The translations under genes and the position numbers were made by a program. Of a stretch of 48,852 nucleotides of DNA, positions 16,189-23,677 are shown piece after piece. The notes under the pieces were generated by a model that had not been told where the DNA came from, did no database searches, and was given only the letters and a program-made list of their open reading frames with translations. Origin of the DNA: Rhizobium sp. J15 (GTDB lineage: Bacteria > Pseudomonadota > Alphaproteobacteria > Rhizobiales > Rhizobiaceae). The first letter of the stretch is position 1. Every line of letters starts with the position of its first letter. The DNA is taken from the NCBI RefSeq assembly GCF_002531825.1, contig NZ_NWSX01000046.1:1-48852 (forward strand), read 5' to 3'.

Positions 16189-17151
16189 ATGAAGAGTTCG
16201 ATCGTTGAAAGCCAGCAGTCCTGGTTTATGCGCAATCGCATGACGGCGCTGACGGTCGTAATTGTCGCAGCCTATGCGCTCTTCGTGCAGTGGTTCTGGG
16301 GCTGGCCCGTCATCATCAGCCAATGGGCCGATGTCGGGGCAGGTCCCGTGATCGGCGCGCTCGTGGCGCTGACGGGCACCTATTTCCTGCGCACCTGGCG
16401 CATCTACGACTATTTTCCGCAGGAGACCGCAGGCCGGTTCGCGACGCTCTTCCGCGTCACGCAGATCCACAATCTCCTGAACATCATGCTGCCTTTCCGG
16501 ACCGGCGAAACCAGCTTTCCCCTGTTGATGCGCACCGAATTCGGCATTCCGCTGACGCGTGCAACCTCGGCGCTCCTCGTCATGCGGCTGCTCGACCTGC
16601 ACGCTCTTCTGGCTGCTGCCGGCATCGGCTTTGCGCTCGCCGCGACCGATGCGCTCGTCGCTTGGTCGCTTTGGGCAGTCTTCCTGCTGCTGCCGGTCGC
16701 AGCCTTCGCCGCGCGCAAGCCGCTGTTGCGCATCGCTGCCAGGCTGCTGCCGGCAAAGGCGCAGAAATTCGTCGTCGAGATCGAAAACGGCTTGCCGCTG
16801 AATGCCGTCGCCTTTGCGCGCGCCTGGGCGATGACCATCGTCAACTGGCTGGTGAAGGTGATCGTGCTCGCATGGGCGCTCGGCCTGATGGGCGTCTTTC
16901 CCATGGCGGCAAGCTTCGGCGGTGCCCTCGGCGGCGAACTCTCCTCCGTCCTGCCGGTGCATGCGCCGGGCGGAGTCGGCACCTATCCGGCCGGCATCAC
17001 CGCCGGCGCCATTGCGCTTGGAGCTTCGAGCGAGCGGGCGGCGCTCGCCGTGCTGGCGCAGGCGAGCGTCAATGCCCATCTGCTGATCATCGTCTCGGCG
17101 CTGACGGGAACGGCGATCTCACTGCCGCTCGGGCGTCGCGGCAAGCTCTGA
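16189..17151 (+). CDS. YbhN/LPG-synthase transmembrane-domain family protein (putative lipid flippase)
   Basis: A 320-residue integral membrane protein of the lysylphosphatidylglycerol-synthase transmembrane family, without the catalytic tRNA-using domain. About eight helices are visible, with the conserved NIMLPFRTGE segment (about residue 100) and HAPGGVGTYPAG (about 264-275). Members often accompany polyprenyl-phosphate-sugar synthases and may move lipid-linked sugars or glycolipids across the inner membrane. Divergent placement next to the rgt-like operon suggests flipping of the lipid-linked GalA donor, but this is inference. Its last 33 bases overlap the end of the convergent sigma factor gene. 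Confidence 0.85.
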   Translation: MKSSIVESQQSWFMRNRMTALTVVIVAAYALFVQWFWGWPVIISQWADVGAGPVIGALVALTGTYFLRTWRIYDYFPQETAGRFATLFRVTQIHNLLNIMLPFRTGETSFPLLMRTEFGIPLTRATSALLVMRLLDLHALLAAAGIGFALAATDALVAWSLWAVFLLLPVAAFAARKPLLRIAARLLPAKAQKFVVEIENGLPLNAVAFARAWAMTIVNWLVKVIVLAWALGLMGVFPMAASFGGALGGELSSVLPVHAPGGVGTYPAGITAGAIALGASSERAALAVLAQASVNAHLLIIVSALTGTAISLPLGRRGKL

Positions 17152-18360
17152 AATCCGCTTCCTCAAGAATGCCTGCTCCGGCTCCTGTCGGCAGAGCGAC
17201 AGCGCCGCCTCATAGGCCGCGATCGCCTCATCTCTGCGGCCGAGACGGCGCAGGAAATCGGCCCGGGCCGAATGGGCGAGATGATAGGCCTGCAGCTCCC
17301 GGCGTCTCAGAATGGCATCGATCAGTTCCAGGCCTGTTGCCGGCCCTTCCGCCATCGCGATCGCCACCGCGCGGTTGAGCTCGACGACGGGCGAGGGCTG
17401 GGCCGCCAGAAGAAGGTCGTAATAGAAGGCGATGCGCCGCCAGTCGGTTTCCTCGGCGCTCGGCACCTTCGCATGTTCGGCGGCGATCGCCGCCTGCACC
17501 GTATAGGTGCCGATCTCGCCCGTCCGCATCGCCTCGGCAAGGAGCGCCAGGCCTTCCGCAACCTTCGCGCCATCCCAGAGCGAGCGGTCCTGATCGGCCA
17601 GCAGCACCAGTGATCCCTGCTCGCCTTGACGGGCGCTGCGGCGGGAATCCTGCAGCAGCATCAGAGCGAGAAGTCCGGAAACGTCGGGATGCGGCAGCAG
17701 CGCCAGAAGCAGCCGCGCCAGCCGGATGGCCTCTCCGGTCAGGTCGGCGCGGACGATCTCGTCTCCCGAAGAGGCGGAATAGCCTTCATTGAAGACGAGA
17801 TAGATGACGTGCAGCACCCGGTCGAGCCGCTCAGGCAGCGCCTCGCGGTCCGGCACCTCATAGGGGATGTTCGCGGTCCGGATCCTGCCCTTGGCGCGCA
17901 CGATCCGCTGGGCGACCGTCGGCGCGGGAACGAGAAAGGCATGGGCGATTTCTTCGGTGGTCAAGCCGCAGATTTCCCGAAGCGCCATCGCCATCTGCGC
18001 ATCCGCGGGAAGAGCGGGGTGGCAGCAGGTGAAGATCAGCCGCAGCATGTCGTCCTCGATCGGTTCCATCTCGCCGATCTCCGTTTCGTCGATCGTGTAG
18101 AGACTGTCCTCGATGTGCTGCTGCGAGGCATCGAAACGCGCTCGCCGCCGTAGCGTATCGATTGCCTTGAAGCGTCCCGTCGAAACGAGCCAGGCGAAAG
18201 GGTTGCCGGGAATACCATCCGCTGGCCAGGTTCGGGCGGCCGCGGCAAAGGCGTCGTGCAACGCTTCCTCGGCACGGTCGAAATCGCCGAGCAGACGGAT
18301 CAGCGTCGCCAGGACCCGGCGCGATTGCGATCGGTAGATTTCCTCGATCACGCTTTCCAA
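17119..18360 (-). CDS. ECF42-type RNA polymerase sigma factor
   Basis: The 413 residues comprise sigma region 2 (about 10-80; LLGDFDRAEEALHDAFAAA), region 4 (about 110-170; MALREICGLTTEEIAHAFLVPAPTVAQRIVRAKGRI) and a roughly 230-residue C-terminal extension with TPR-like helices (VFNEGYSASSG, LNRAVAIAMAEGP). This extended build and the upstream DGPF genes define the ECF42 group, which has no classic anti-sigma factor; the extension is thought to control activity. The start is TTG at 18360 with GAGG upstream, 10 bases after the preceding gene. A matching promoter lies at 19498-19524, so the operon is probably autoregulated. Confidence 0.92.
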   Translation of the reverse strand: MESVIEEIYRSQSRRVLATLIRLLGDFDRAEEALHDAFAAAARTWPADGIPGNPFAWLVSTGRFKAIDTLRRRARFDASQQHIEDSLYTIDETEIGEMEPIEDDMLRLIFTCCHPALPADAQMAMALREICGLTTEEIAHAFLVPAPTVAQRIVRAKGRIRTANIPYEVPDREALPERLDRVLHVIYLVFNEGYSASSGDEIVRADLTGEAIRLARLLLALLPHPDVSGLLALMLLQDSRRSARQGEQGSLVLLADQDRSLWDGAKVAEGLALLAEAMRTGEIGTYTVQAAIAAEHAKVPSAEETDWRRIAFYYDLLLAAQPSPVVELNRAVAIAMAEGPATGLELIDAILRRRELQAYHLAHSARADFLRRLGRRDEAIAAYEAALSLCRQEPEQAFLRKRISELAATPERQ

Positions 18361-18370
18361 CGGGCGATCC

Positions 18371-18730
18371 TCACTCTGGCAGGGTGAGCAGCCTCACCGG
18401 ACGCAATTCGATCGATCCGACGCGGACGCTTGGAATGCCCGCGACGACCTTGCGCGCCTCTTCGAGATCGGCGGCCTCGATGATGTAGATACCAGCCAGA
18501 TGCTCCTTGGTCTCGACGTAAGGGCCGTCGGTCGAAGACAGAATGCCATGGCGCACTCTCAGGACCGAGGCGCTGTCGGGACCTTCCAATGCATCGGAAT
18601 GGATCATGATGCCTTTACGCTGAAGCTCCTCGTCATACTGGAAGTGCGCCCTCACGAGCTCGTCGCCCTCGGCCTGACTGAGCGTGCCATCCATATCGGC
18701 GGGATTATAAATGAGGCAGACGAAGCGCAT
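18371..18730 (-). CDS. YciI/DGPF-domain protein (third of three)
   Basis: A 119-residue protein of the YciI-like fold. It has the family's namesake motif in the variant form TDGPYVETKEHLAGIYIIEA and an N-terminal MRFVCLIYN strand. Small proteins of this family cluster with ECF42 sigma factors; they may be enzymes related to YciI, which has a catalytic His-Asp pair, or may signal to the sigma factor, but the role is not established. It lies 2 bases after the second DGPF gene and 10 bases before the sigma factor, in one operon. Confidence 0.9.
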   Translation of the reverse strand: MRFVCLIYNPADMDGTLSQAEGDELVRAHFQYDEELQRKGIMIHSDALEGPDSASVLRVRHGILSSTDGPYVETKEHLAGIYIIEAADLEEARKVVAGIPSVRVGSIELRPVRLLTLPE

Positions 18731-18732
18731 GG

Positions 18733-19092
18733 CTATTTCCCATCCTGGATGGAATAGGCCGGGCGGACCTCGATCGAGCTATATCTAAGGATTGGAAAAC
18801 TGGACGCGATGGTCTTCGCCTCCTCGATATTCTCGGCTTCGATCAGCACGAAACCGCCGAGATGCTCTTTAATTTCGGCAAACGGGCCATCGGTCGCGGC
18901 AACTTCGCCGTTGCGCAGGCGGACCGTGATTGCGGTTGACGGGTCATGCAAGGCGAACGCTACCTGCAAATGACCGCTGTCGCGCCAGCGATTATCGCTA
19001 ACGATGCACTCCTGTGTGAGCGTATCCCATTCGCTCTGGGGAACCAGCTTGCTTTTTTCCGTGTCGAACCAGATCTGGCATAGAAATTTCAT
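18733..19092 (-). CDS. YciI/DGPF-domain protein (second of three)
   Basis: The 119 residues begin MKFLCQIWFDTEKS and contain ATDGPFAEIKEHLGGFVLIEA, the DGPF signature. It is clearly paralogous to its two neighbours and closest to the first one (MKYLCQVWFD). A good GAGGAGAG ribosome-binding site precedes the start. It sits in the same operon, 12 bases after the first DGPF gene. Confidence 0.9.
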   Translation of the reverse strand: MKFLCQIWFDTEKSKLVPQSEWDTLTQECIVSDNRWRDSGHLQVAFALHDPSTAITVRLRNGEVAATDGPFAEIKEHLGGFVLIEAENIEEAKTIASSFPILRYSSIEVRPAYSIQDGK

Positions 19093-19104
19093 CGGTCTCT
19101 CTCC

Positions 19105-19461
19105 TCATCGAACCGCGAATTCGTGGACGGGCCGCACTTCGATCGCGCCGAGCCTGGCGAGCGGGATACCGGCAGCAATGCGGATCGCATCGTTGAGATC
19201 CTTGGCCTCGATCAGAATGAAGCCGCCGAGCGCCTCCTTCGTCTCGGCGAAAGGACCGTCCGTCACCGACATTTCGCCGCTGCGCACCCGCACCGTCACC
19301 GCCGATTTCGGCGGCTGCAGCGCCTGGGCGACGATCATATGCCCGCTATCGGCGAGGTCCTTGTCGTAGTTCAGCGAATTGGCATCGAGCTCGGCCTTCT
19401 CCTCTTTCGTCATGGCGTCGAGTATCGCGCCATCGAACCAGACCTGGCAGAGATATTTCAT
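19105..19461 (-). CDS. YciI/DGPF-domain protein (first of three)
   Basis: A 118-residue protein with the signature TDGPFAETKEALGGFILIEA and the start MKYLCQVWFDG. AAAGGAGG lies upstream of the ATG. It is the first gene of the operon DGPF-DGPF-DGPF-ECF42 and is preceded by the best ECF42-type promoter in the window. Three consecutive paralogues suggest local duplication with different substrates or signals. Confidence 0.9.
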   Translation of the reverse strand: MKYLCQVWFDGAILDAMTKEEKAELDANSLNYDKDLADSGHMIVAQALQPPKSAVTVRVRSGEMSVTDGPFAETKEALGGFILIEAKDLNDAIRIAAGIPLARLGAIEVRPVHEFAVR

Positions 19462-19497
19462 CGCAGGCAGCCTCCTTTGCCGTGTTCCATATCCCTG

Positions 19498-19524
19498 GAC
19501 GAACGATCTCCGCGCATTTCGACA
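19498..19524 (-). promoter_or_regulatory. ECF42-type promoter of the DGPF-sigma operon
   Basis: On the minus strand TGTCGA (19519-19524) is followed after 17 bases by CGTC (19498-19501), 36 bases before the first ATG. As I recall the published ECF42 motif, it is TGTCGA in the -35 region and CG(A/T)C in the -10 region. This implies autoregulation. Confidence 0.7.
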
Positions 19525-19556
19525 GCGGTGGGAAAAAATATTTTGTGCCGGTCATG

Positions 19557-19583
19557 TGTCGAAAGCGCAAGGCAGCACTCGAC
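19557..19583 (+). promoter_or_regulatory. Second, divergent ECF42-type promoter
   Basis: TGTCGA (19557-19562), 17 bases, then CGAC (19580-19583) points rightward toward the small membrane protein gene at 19618. It has the same spacing as the promoter at 19498-19524, only 32 bases away and in the opposite direction. Confidence 0.6.
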
Positions 19584-19617
19584 AAGGCTTCATCGAAACC
19601 TGTCGAGGAGAACGGCA

Positions 19618-19833
19618 ATGACTATTCTTGAAATCGCGGTGGCAAGCCACATCTGGGCGCGCCGCCATCAAAAGCGTGAGCTGGAGTTCCTCGAAAGCGA
19701 TGGGCTGAAGGTTCTCTCACGCGCCGCTTTCGTCTTCGTCGCCTTCACCCTGCTGATCGCAGGGCTGAACGCTGCTGCCGGCAGGCCGCAGGCGGATGCG
19801 CAGCACGCGGCACCCGTCGTCGCAGGTAGATGA
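19618..19833 (+). CDS. Small single-pass membrane protein, function unknown
   Basis: A 71-residue protein starting MTILEIAVASHIWARRH after a GAGGAG ribosome-binding site. A charged N-terminal part (RRHQKRELEFLE) is followed by one hydrophobic helix (AAFVFVAFTLLIAGLNAAA) and a short tail, so one membrane span is likely. I do not recognise a family. It is divergent from the ECF42 operon and downstream of a matching TGTCGA-N17-CGAC promoter, so it may belong to that sigma factor's regulon. Confidence 0.65.
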   Translation: MTILEIAVASHIWARRHQKRELEFLESDGLKVLSRAAFVFVAFTLLIAGLNAAAGRPQADAQHAAPVVAGR

Positions 19834-19834
19834 G

Positions 19835-19860
19835 GAAACGGCCTATTGGAAGGCCGTTTC
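19835..19860. terminator. Inverted repeat between convergent genes, possible terminator
   Basis: GAAACGGCCT (19835-19844) and AGGCCGTTTC (19851-19860) form a perfect 10-bp stem with a 6-base loop. It spans the stop codon of the AMP nucleosidase gene. There is no T-run on either side, so intrinsic termination is uncertain. Confidence 0.4.
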
Positions 19861-21345
19861 GAAGAAGCTGCGCAGCTTGCGCGAATGCAGGGCTTCCGGC
19901 GGCATGGCGGCAAGCTTCTGCACGGCGCGGATGCCGATCTGCAGATGCTGGTTGACCTGCGTGCGGTAGAAGGCTGTCGCCATGCCCGGCAGCTTCAATT
20001 CGCCGTGCAGCGGCTTGTCGGAGACGCAGAGCAGCGTGCCGTAGGGCACGCGGAAACGGAAGCCGTTGGCGGCGATCGTGGCTGATTCCATGTCGAGCGC
20101 GATCGCGCGCGCCTGGGAAAGCCGCTTCACCGGTCCGCGCTGATCGCGCAGTTCCCAGTTTCGGTTGTCGATGGTGCCGACGGTGCCGGTGCGCATGATG
20201 CGTTTCAGCTCGAAACCCTCGTAGCCGGTGATTTCGGCGACGGCGGCTTCCAGCGCCACCTGCACTTCGGCGAGCGCCGGGATCGGCACCCAGACTGGCA
20301 GGTCGTCGTCGAGAACATGGTCCTCGCGCATATAGGCATGGGCGAGAACATAATCGCCGAGCCGCTGGCTGTTGCGAAGGCCGGCGCAATGGCCGAGCAT
20401 CAGCCAGGCATGCGGACGCAGCACGGCGACATGGTCGGTGATCGTCTTGGCGTTGGAAGGGCCGACGCCGATATTGATCATGGTGATGCCGGCATGACCC
20501 TTCTTCTTCAGGTGATAGGCCGGCATCTGCGGCAGGCGGGCAAGTGTGGCATCCGTCTCCGGCACGCTCGAGCCGGGCAGGGTGACGATATTGCCCGGCT
20601 CGACGAAGGCCGTGTAGCCATCGCCGCCCTCCGCCATCAGCTTGCGGGCCCAGCTGCAGAATTCGTCGATGTAGAACTGGTAGTTCGTGAACAGCACGAA
20701 GTTCTGGAAATGCTCGGCATGCGTCGCCGTATAATGCGACAGGCGGGCGAGCGAATAGTCGATGCGCTGCGCGGTGAACGGCGCAAGCGGCGAAGGCTCG
20801 CCCGGCGGCGGGATATATTCGCCGTTGGCGATCTCGTCGTCTGTCGTGTTGAGATCGGGCGTGTCGAAGATGTCGCGCATCGGAACGTCGACGAAGGCGG
20901 AGGCCGATGCTTCCACATGCGCGCCCTCGCCGAAGGCGAAGTGCAGAGGGATCGGCGTCGTCGATTCCGAGACGACGACCGGCACATTGTGGCTCCTCAT
21001 CAGAAGCGCCAGCTGCTCCTTCAGGTAATGCTTGAAGAGCTTCGGCCGGGTGACAGTCGTCGTGTAGATGCCGGGCGCCGTGACATGTCCGTAGGAAAGA
21101 CGCGAATCGATATGGCCGAAACTGGTCGTTTCGATGCTGACCTGCGGATAGAAGGCACGGTAGCGCGACGTGATCTCGGCACCCTGCGCAAGTTCGGTGA
21201 AACTCCGGATCAGGAACGCCGTATTGCGCTCGTAAAGCGCCGTCAGGGTCTCGACCGCCTTGGCGGGATCATCGAAGCTCTGCGGCTGGAAAGGAGGTGG
21301 GGAGGATACGTCGAGTGGCGATAAAGGGGAGATTCGTTTGCTCAT
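19843..21345 (-). CDS. amn: AMP nucleosidase
   Basis: The 500 residues fit AMP nucleosidase in length and order: an N-terminal AMN domain (about 20-180; SFDDPAKAVETLTALYE, RYRAFYPQVSIET) and a C-terminal nucleoside-phosphorylase-like domain (about 270-490; MINIGVGPSNAKTITDHVAV, then DMESATIAANGFRFRVPYGT, where the acidic pair binds the ribose). The enzyme hydrolyses AMP to adenine and ribose 5-phosphate in the cytoplasm and helps set adenylate levels. The gene is apparently monocistronic. Confidence 0.95.
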   Translation of the reverse strand: MSKRISPLSPLDVSSPPPFQPQSFDDPAKAVETLTALYERNTAFLIRSFTELAQGAEITSRYRAFYPQVSIETTSFGHIDSRLSYGHVTAPGIYTTTVTRPKLFKHYLKEQLALLMRSHNVPVVVSESTTPIPLHFAFGEGAHVEASASAFVDVPMRDIFDTPDLNTTDDEIANGEYIPPPGEPSPLAPFTAQRIDYSLARLSHYTATHAEHFQNFVLFTNYQFYIDEFCSWARKLMAEGGDGYTAFVEPGNIVTLPGSSVPETDATLARLPQMPAYHLKKKGHAGITMINIGVGPSNAKTITDHVAVLRPHAWLMLGHCAGLRNSQRLGDYVLAHAYMREDHVLDDDLPVWVPIPALAEVQVALEAAVAEITGYEGFELKRIMRTGTVGTIDNRNWELRDQRGPVKRLSQARAIALDMESATIAANGFRFRVPYGTLLCVSDKPLHGELKLPGMATAFYRTQVNQHLQIGIRAVQKLAAMPPEALHSRKLRSFFETAFQ

Positions 21346-21433
21346 GACGCATTATAGAGAGTTGTTCTTGACAAGCAAACGACGCGCGCCGGCGGAGGCA
21401 GGATTATTTTATCGGCTGGCGTGTCCGAGCCGG

Positions 21434-21613
21434 TTACTGCACCGATGGCGCGCAGAAGCTGCCTTTGGTTTCCAGGCAGGTATAGGTCGCCCCGAAATGC
21501 GACTGCGTGCCGCCGCCGCCATTGTGCACGACAGCCGCCGAAAATGTGATCGCGAAGATCGCTGCAAACAGTGTGACGATGCTAAGGCGTCTTGCCAGAA
21601 TATAGAGGTTCAT
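21434..21613 (-). CDS. Small exported or membrane protein, function unknown
   Basis: A 59-residue protein from the ATG at 21613 (MNLYILARRLSIVTLF). It has one hydrophobic segment (TLFAAIFAITFSAAVV), then a glycine-rich turn and a tail with two cysteines (TCLETKGSFC) that could form a disulfide outside the membrane. Seven further in-frame codons lie upstream, but this start better fits a signal-anchor. No family is recognised. Confidence 0.5.
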   Translation of the reverse strand: MNLYILARRLSIVTLFAAIFAITFSAAVVHNGGGGTQSHFGATYTCLETKGSFCAPSVQ

Positions 21614-21818
21614 TGCCTTGCCCCCGATACGCAACTTTATCGTGACAAGAGTTTTGCCATGCCGCGGCTGAACGAGTGCTGAGATGCCGGTTCATCCGCC
21701 GTTCAGCTTGCCGGGCGGGTTTTGGGCCGGCCGCGAAGGGTTCGAAACGTGCCGGGATCGAAATGCTTGGCCGGTTGGCGGCTGTGCAAGCGCTTTACGA
21801 TACGCTCGTGTGCTTCGG

Positions 21819-22115
21819 CTATTCCTGGGCCGGCCAATCCCGCGCGGTGTGGATTATACGCAGGATGACGACGCATTCGCGCCCTGCGATCGACCGTAGC
21901 TCATAGGAAATTATGTAGGGAAGCCGAGCGAGGGATTTTTCGTAAGTGCCGGTCACTCGTCCTGGCCGGCCGGTTGCAAACTCCCCGAGTTTCTTACCGG
22001 CGTCTTCGATGGCGTCCACGACCCTTTCGGCCGCATCTGGGTTGTCTTTCGCAATGTACCGCAGAATTTCCAGATTATCCTGGTGGGCTTCCCTTGACCA
22101 AAGAACCGGCCTCAT
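21819..22115 (-). CDS. RelE/ParE-family toxin
   Basis: The 98 residues follow the RelE/ParE superfamily pattern: VLWSREAHQDNLEILRYIAKDNPDAAERVV for the first strand and two helices, GRPGRVTGTYEKSLARLPYIISYEL in the middle and CVVILRIIHTARDWP at the C-terminus. Toxins ending IIHTAR-x-WP are common in rhizobia. The ATG overlaps the antitoxin stop by 4 bases, so the two are translationally coupled. The cellular target (gyrase or mRNA) cannot be told. Confidence 0.88.
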   Translation of the reverse strand: MRPVLWSREAHQDNLEILRYIAKDNPDAAERVVDAIEDAGKKLGEFATGRPGRVTGTYEKSLARLPYIISYELRSIAGRECVVILRIIHTARDWPAQE

Positions 22116-22381
22116 CCGCGCGGGGTTTTCCGACGCTTGGCATCCTCGATGATTTCACGCATTTCGGCGACGGCCTGCTCGTGCGGTACAAGGTGTCCGG
22201 CCTCCGCATCGGCCATGCCGCGCTTGATGCCATCGATGATTTCAAGCTCTCGCTCGACATAGGCCGCTACGGCCTCGCCGGCGAGGAACGATTTGCTGCG
22301 TTGTGTGTCGGCCGCAATCCTGTCGAGCTTTTCTTTGACGTCGGGGCGGACTCGAATTGTCATGGTTGTGCTACCAGCCAT
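22112..22381 (-). CDS. Ribbon-helix-helix antitoxin
   Basis: From the ATG at 22381 (after CAGGAG) the protein has 89 residues. TTMTIRVRPDVKEKLDRIAADTQRSKSFLAGEAVAAYVE is a typical CopG/RHH DNA-binding domain, followed by an acidic toxin-binding tail (EIIDGIKRGMADAEAG). The frame is open 13 codons further upstream, but those bases hold the operator. It pairs with the downstream toxin. Confidence 0.87.
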   Translation of the reverse strand: MAGSTTMTIRVRPDVKEKLDRIAADTQRSKSFLAGEAVAAYVERELEIIDGIKRGMADAEAGHLVPHEQAVAEMREIIEDAKRRKTPRG

Positions 22382-22392
22382 TTCGACAACTC

Positions 22393-22422
22393 CTGTGTTG
22401 AAATGTGTACAATCTAACACAG
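22393..22422. promoter_or_regulatory. Palindromic operator of the second toxin-antitoxin pair
   Basis: CTGTGTT (22393-22399) and AACACAG (22416-22422) are perfect inverted halves around a 16-base centre that contains TGTGTACA. It lies directly upstream of the antitoxin start, the expected place for an RHH autoregulatory site. Confidence 0.6.
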
Positions 22423-22447
22423 ATTGGCGTTATCCGCCCCATGTTTT

Positions 22448-22786
22448 TCAGAGCCGCGTCCAGGTCTGCGTCTTGCAGAGGATCTTCAATACGCAGCCCT
22501 GCATCTTCAGCGAGTTGCCGGAAATCTTGCCCGAGCCGCTATAGGTCTTGTCGGCGGCCGGATCGGTGATCTCGCCGGCATAGCTGCCGCCGGTTCCCGC
22601 AAGCGTGCCGATCTTGCGGCCGCTATATTTGCCCGTCTTCAGCGTCACGCAATAACCGCCGCCGCAGGGCGCGATCGCGGCGGTTTCACCCGATGCCGTC
22701 TTCCAGTTGCCGATGATCGGCTCCTCGGCATGAGCCATGCCGGCGATCATGGCGATGGCGGCTGTCAGAACAAAGCTGCGGATCAT
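22448..22786 (-). CDS. DUF2147 family exported protein
   Basis: A 112-residue protein with a clear signal peptide (MIRSFVLTAAIAMIAGMAHA, cleavage after residue 20). The mature part begins EEPIIGNWKTASGETAAIAPCGGGYCVTLKTG and ends LKMQGCVLKILCKTQTWTR, which is the DUF2147 pattern of a small periplasmic beta-barrel with conserved W and C residues. The function of the family is unknown. The gene is monocistronic with its own short upstream region. Confidence 0.85.
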   Translation of the reverse strand: MIRSFVLTAAIAMIAGMAHAEEPIIGNWKTASGETAAIAPCGGGYCVTLKTGKYSGRKIGTLAGTGGSYAGEITDPAADKTYSGSGKISGNSLKMQGCVLKILCKTQTWTRL

Positions 22787-23228
22787 CTTTTCCTCCCTGA
22801 TGTCCTCAATCGGCCGCGAAAATAACTGACGCGAACGTAAAGGTAAATATGCGTGGTGATCATCTTTGCTGCCGGGAATTCAGGGACAGAGATGCGTTTG
22901 AAGGGCGAATAAAGATATCGCCCGCTGATTTCATGATGAATGATCCCTTTATTTCCAATTCTGAATCCTTCGTAAAATCCAAGCGAAAATCCTTAAAGCC
23001 CAGGGAATCCGATGTTTAACAAAAATCCAATTTTACCAAGCGTTTGCACTTTGTTTGTCTCAAATTAATCATGCATTTTAGGCGTTTTTTGAAAGCCGTT
23101 TGGCATAGTGAACCCATCAAACGAGCGGGGCAAACCCGCCGGACCGGAAGGGCTTCAAGCCGCGATAGACGGCAGGGCCCGAAGGTAAAACAGGGTAAGT
23201 CGTAAACAGGCTAACAGGGATAAAACCG
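22787..23228. other. Non-coding AT-rich stretch upstream of the Sel1-repeat gene
   Basis: These 442 bases contain no credible gene. The part from about 22840 to 23100 is markedly AT-rich against the core background. The last 115 bases are GC-rich and contain short hairpins (GCGGG-gcaaa-CCCGC around 23126-23140; GGCTTCAAGCC at 23150-23160), which would be the 5' leader of the next gene. I could not assign a confident promoter. Confidence 0.5.
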
Positions 23229-23498
23229 ATGGCACGCTTTGAAATGCACAATGCTGAAACGGCCACCATGGGTGGCGACAACAACAGCGCCGATGTCTTC
23301 TGCGAAATGGGTCTGATGTATGCGACCGGCCGCGGCTGCGATGTCGATCTCGTTGCTGCCCATAAGTGGCTGAACATCGCCGCGATCAAGGGCAACGACC
23401 GCGCCGCCGAGCTTCGCGCCGACCTAGCCGCGACCATGAACAAGATGCAACTCGCAGCAGCGCTGCGTGCCGCCCGCGAATGGATGACGGTTCACTGA
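23229..23498 (+). CDS. Small Sel1-repeat protein
   Basis: An 89-residue protein with a single Sel1-like repeat pair: DVFCEMGLMYATGRGCDVDLVAAHKWLNIAAIKGNDRAAELRADL, i.e. the A-x2-LG-x-MY-x-x-G-x-G and A-x-KW-x-x-A-A signatures. There is no signal peptide, so it is probably cytoplasmic. Sel1 repeats mediate protein-protein contacts. It is preceded by a long non-coding leader and followed by a strong terminator, so it is a free-standing gene that may be highly expressed. No partner is evident. Confidence 0.85.
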   Translation: MARFEMHNAETATMGGDNNSADVFCEMGLMYATGRGCDVDLVAAHKWLNIAAIKGNDRAAELRADLAATMNKMQLAAALRAAREWMTVH

Positions 23499-23580
23499 GA
23501 TCGTCTGACATTCGACAGGAATAACAACCTCGAAAGAGGGGGCTGGCGGGCCGCTTTCGGTGGGCCGCGCCGGGAGAAGG

Positions 23581-23617
23581 AAACCGCGGCCGGATCCTCC
23601 ACCGGCCGCGGTTTTCC
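23581..23617. terminator. Strong bidirectional terminator
   Basis: A 13-bp perfect stem, AAACCGCGGCCGG (23581-23593) with CCGGCCGCGGTTT (23602-23614), has an 8-base loop and T/A runs on both sides. It lies between the Sel1 gene (plus) and the HisC-like gene (minus). Confidence 0.9.
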
Positions 23618-23677
23618 GTTGAATTATCGGCATGACACCGTCCGAAAATCGCTCACACTTTCCGGCATCACGCTTTA

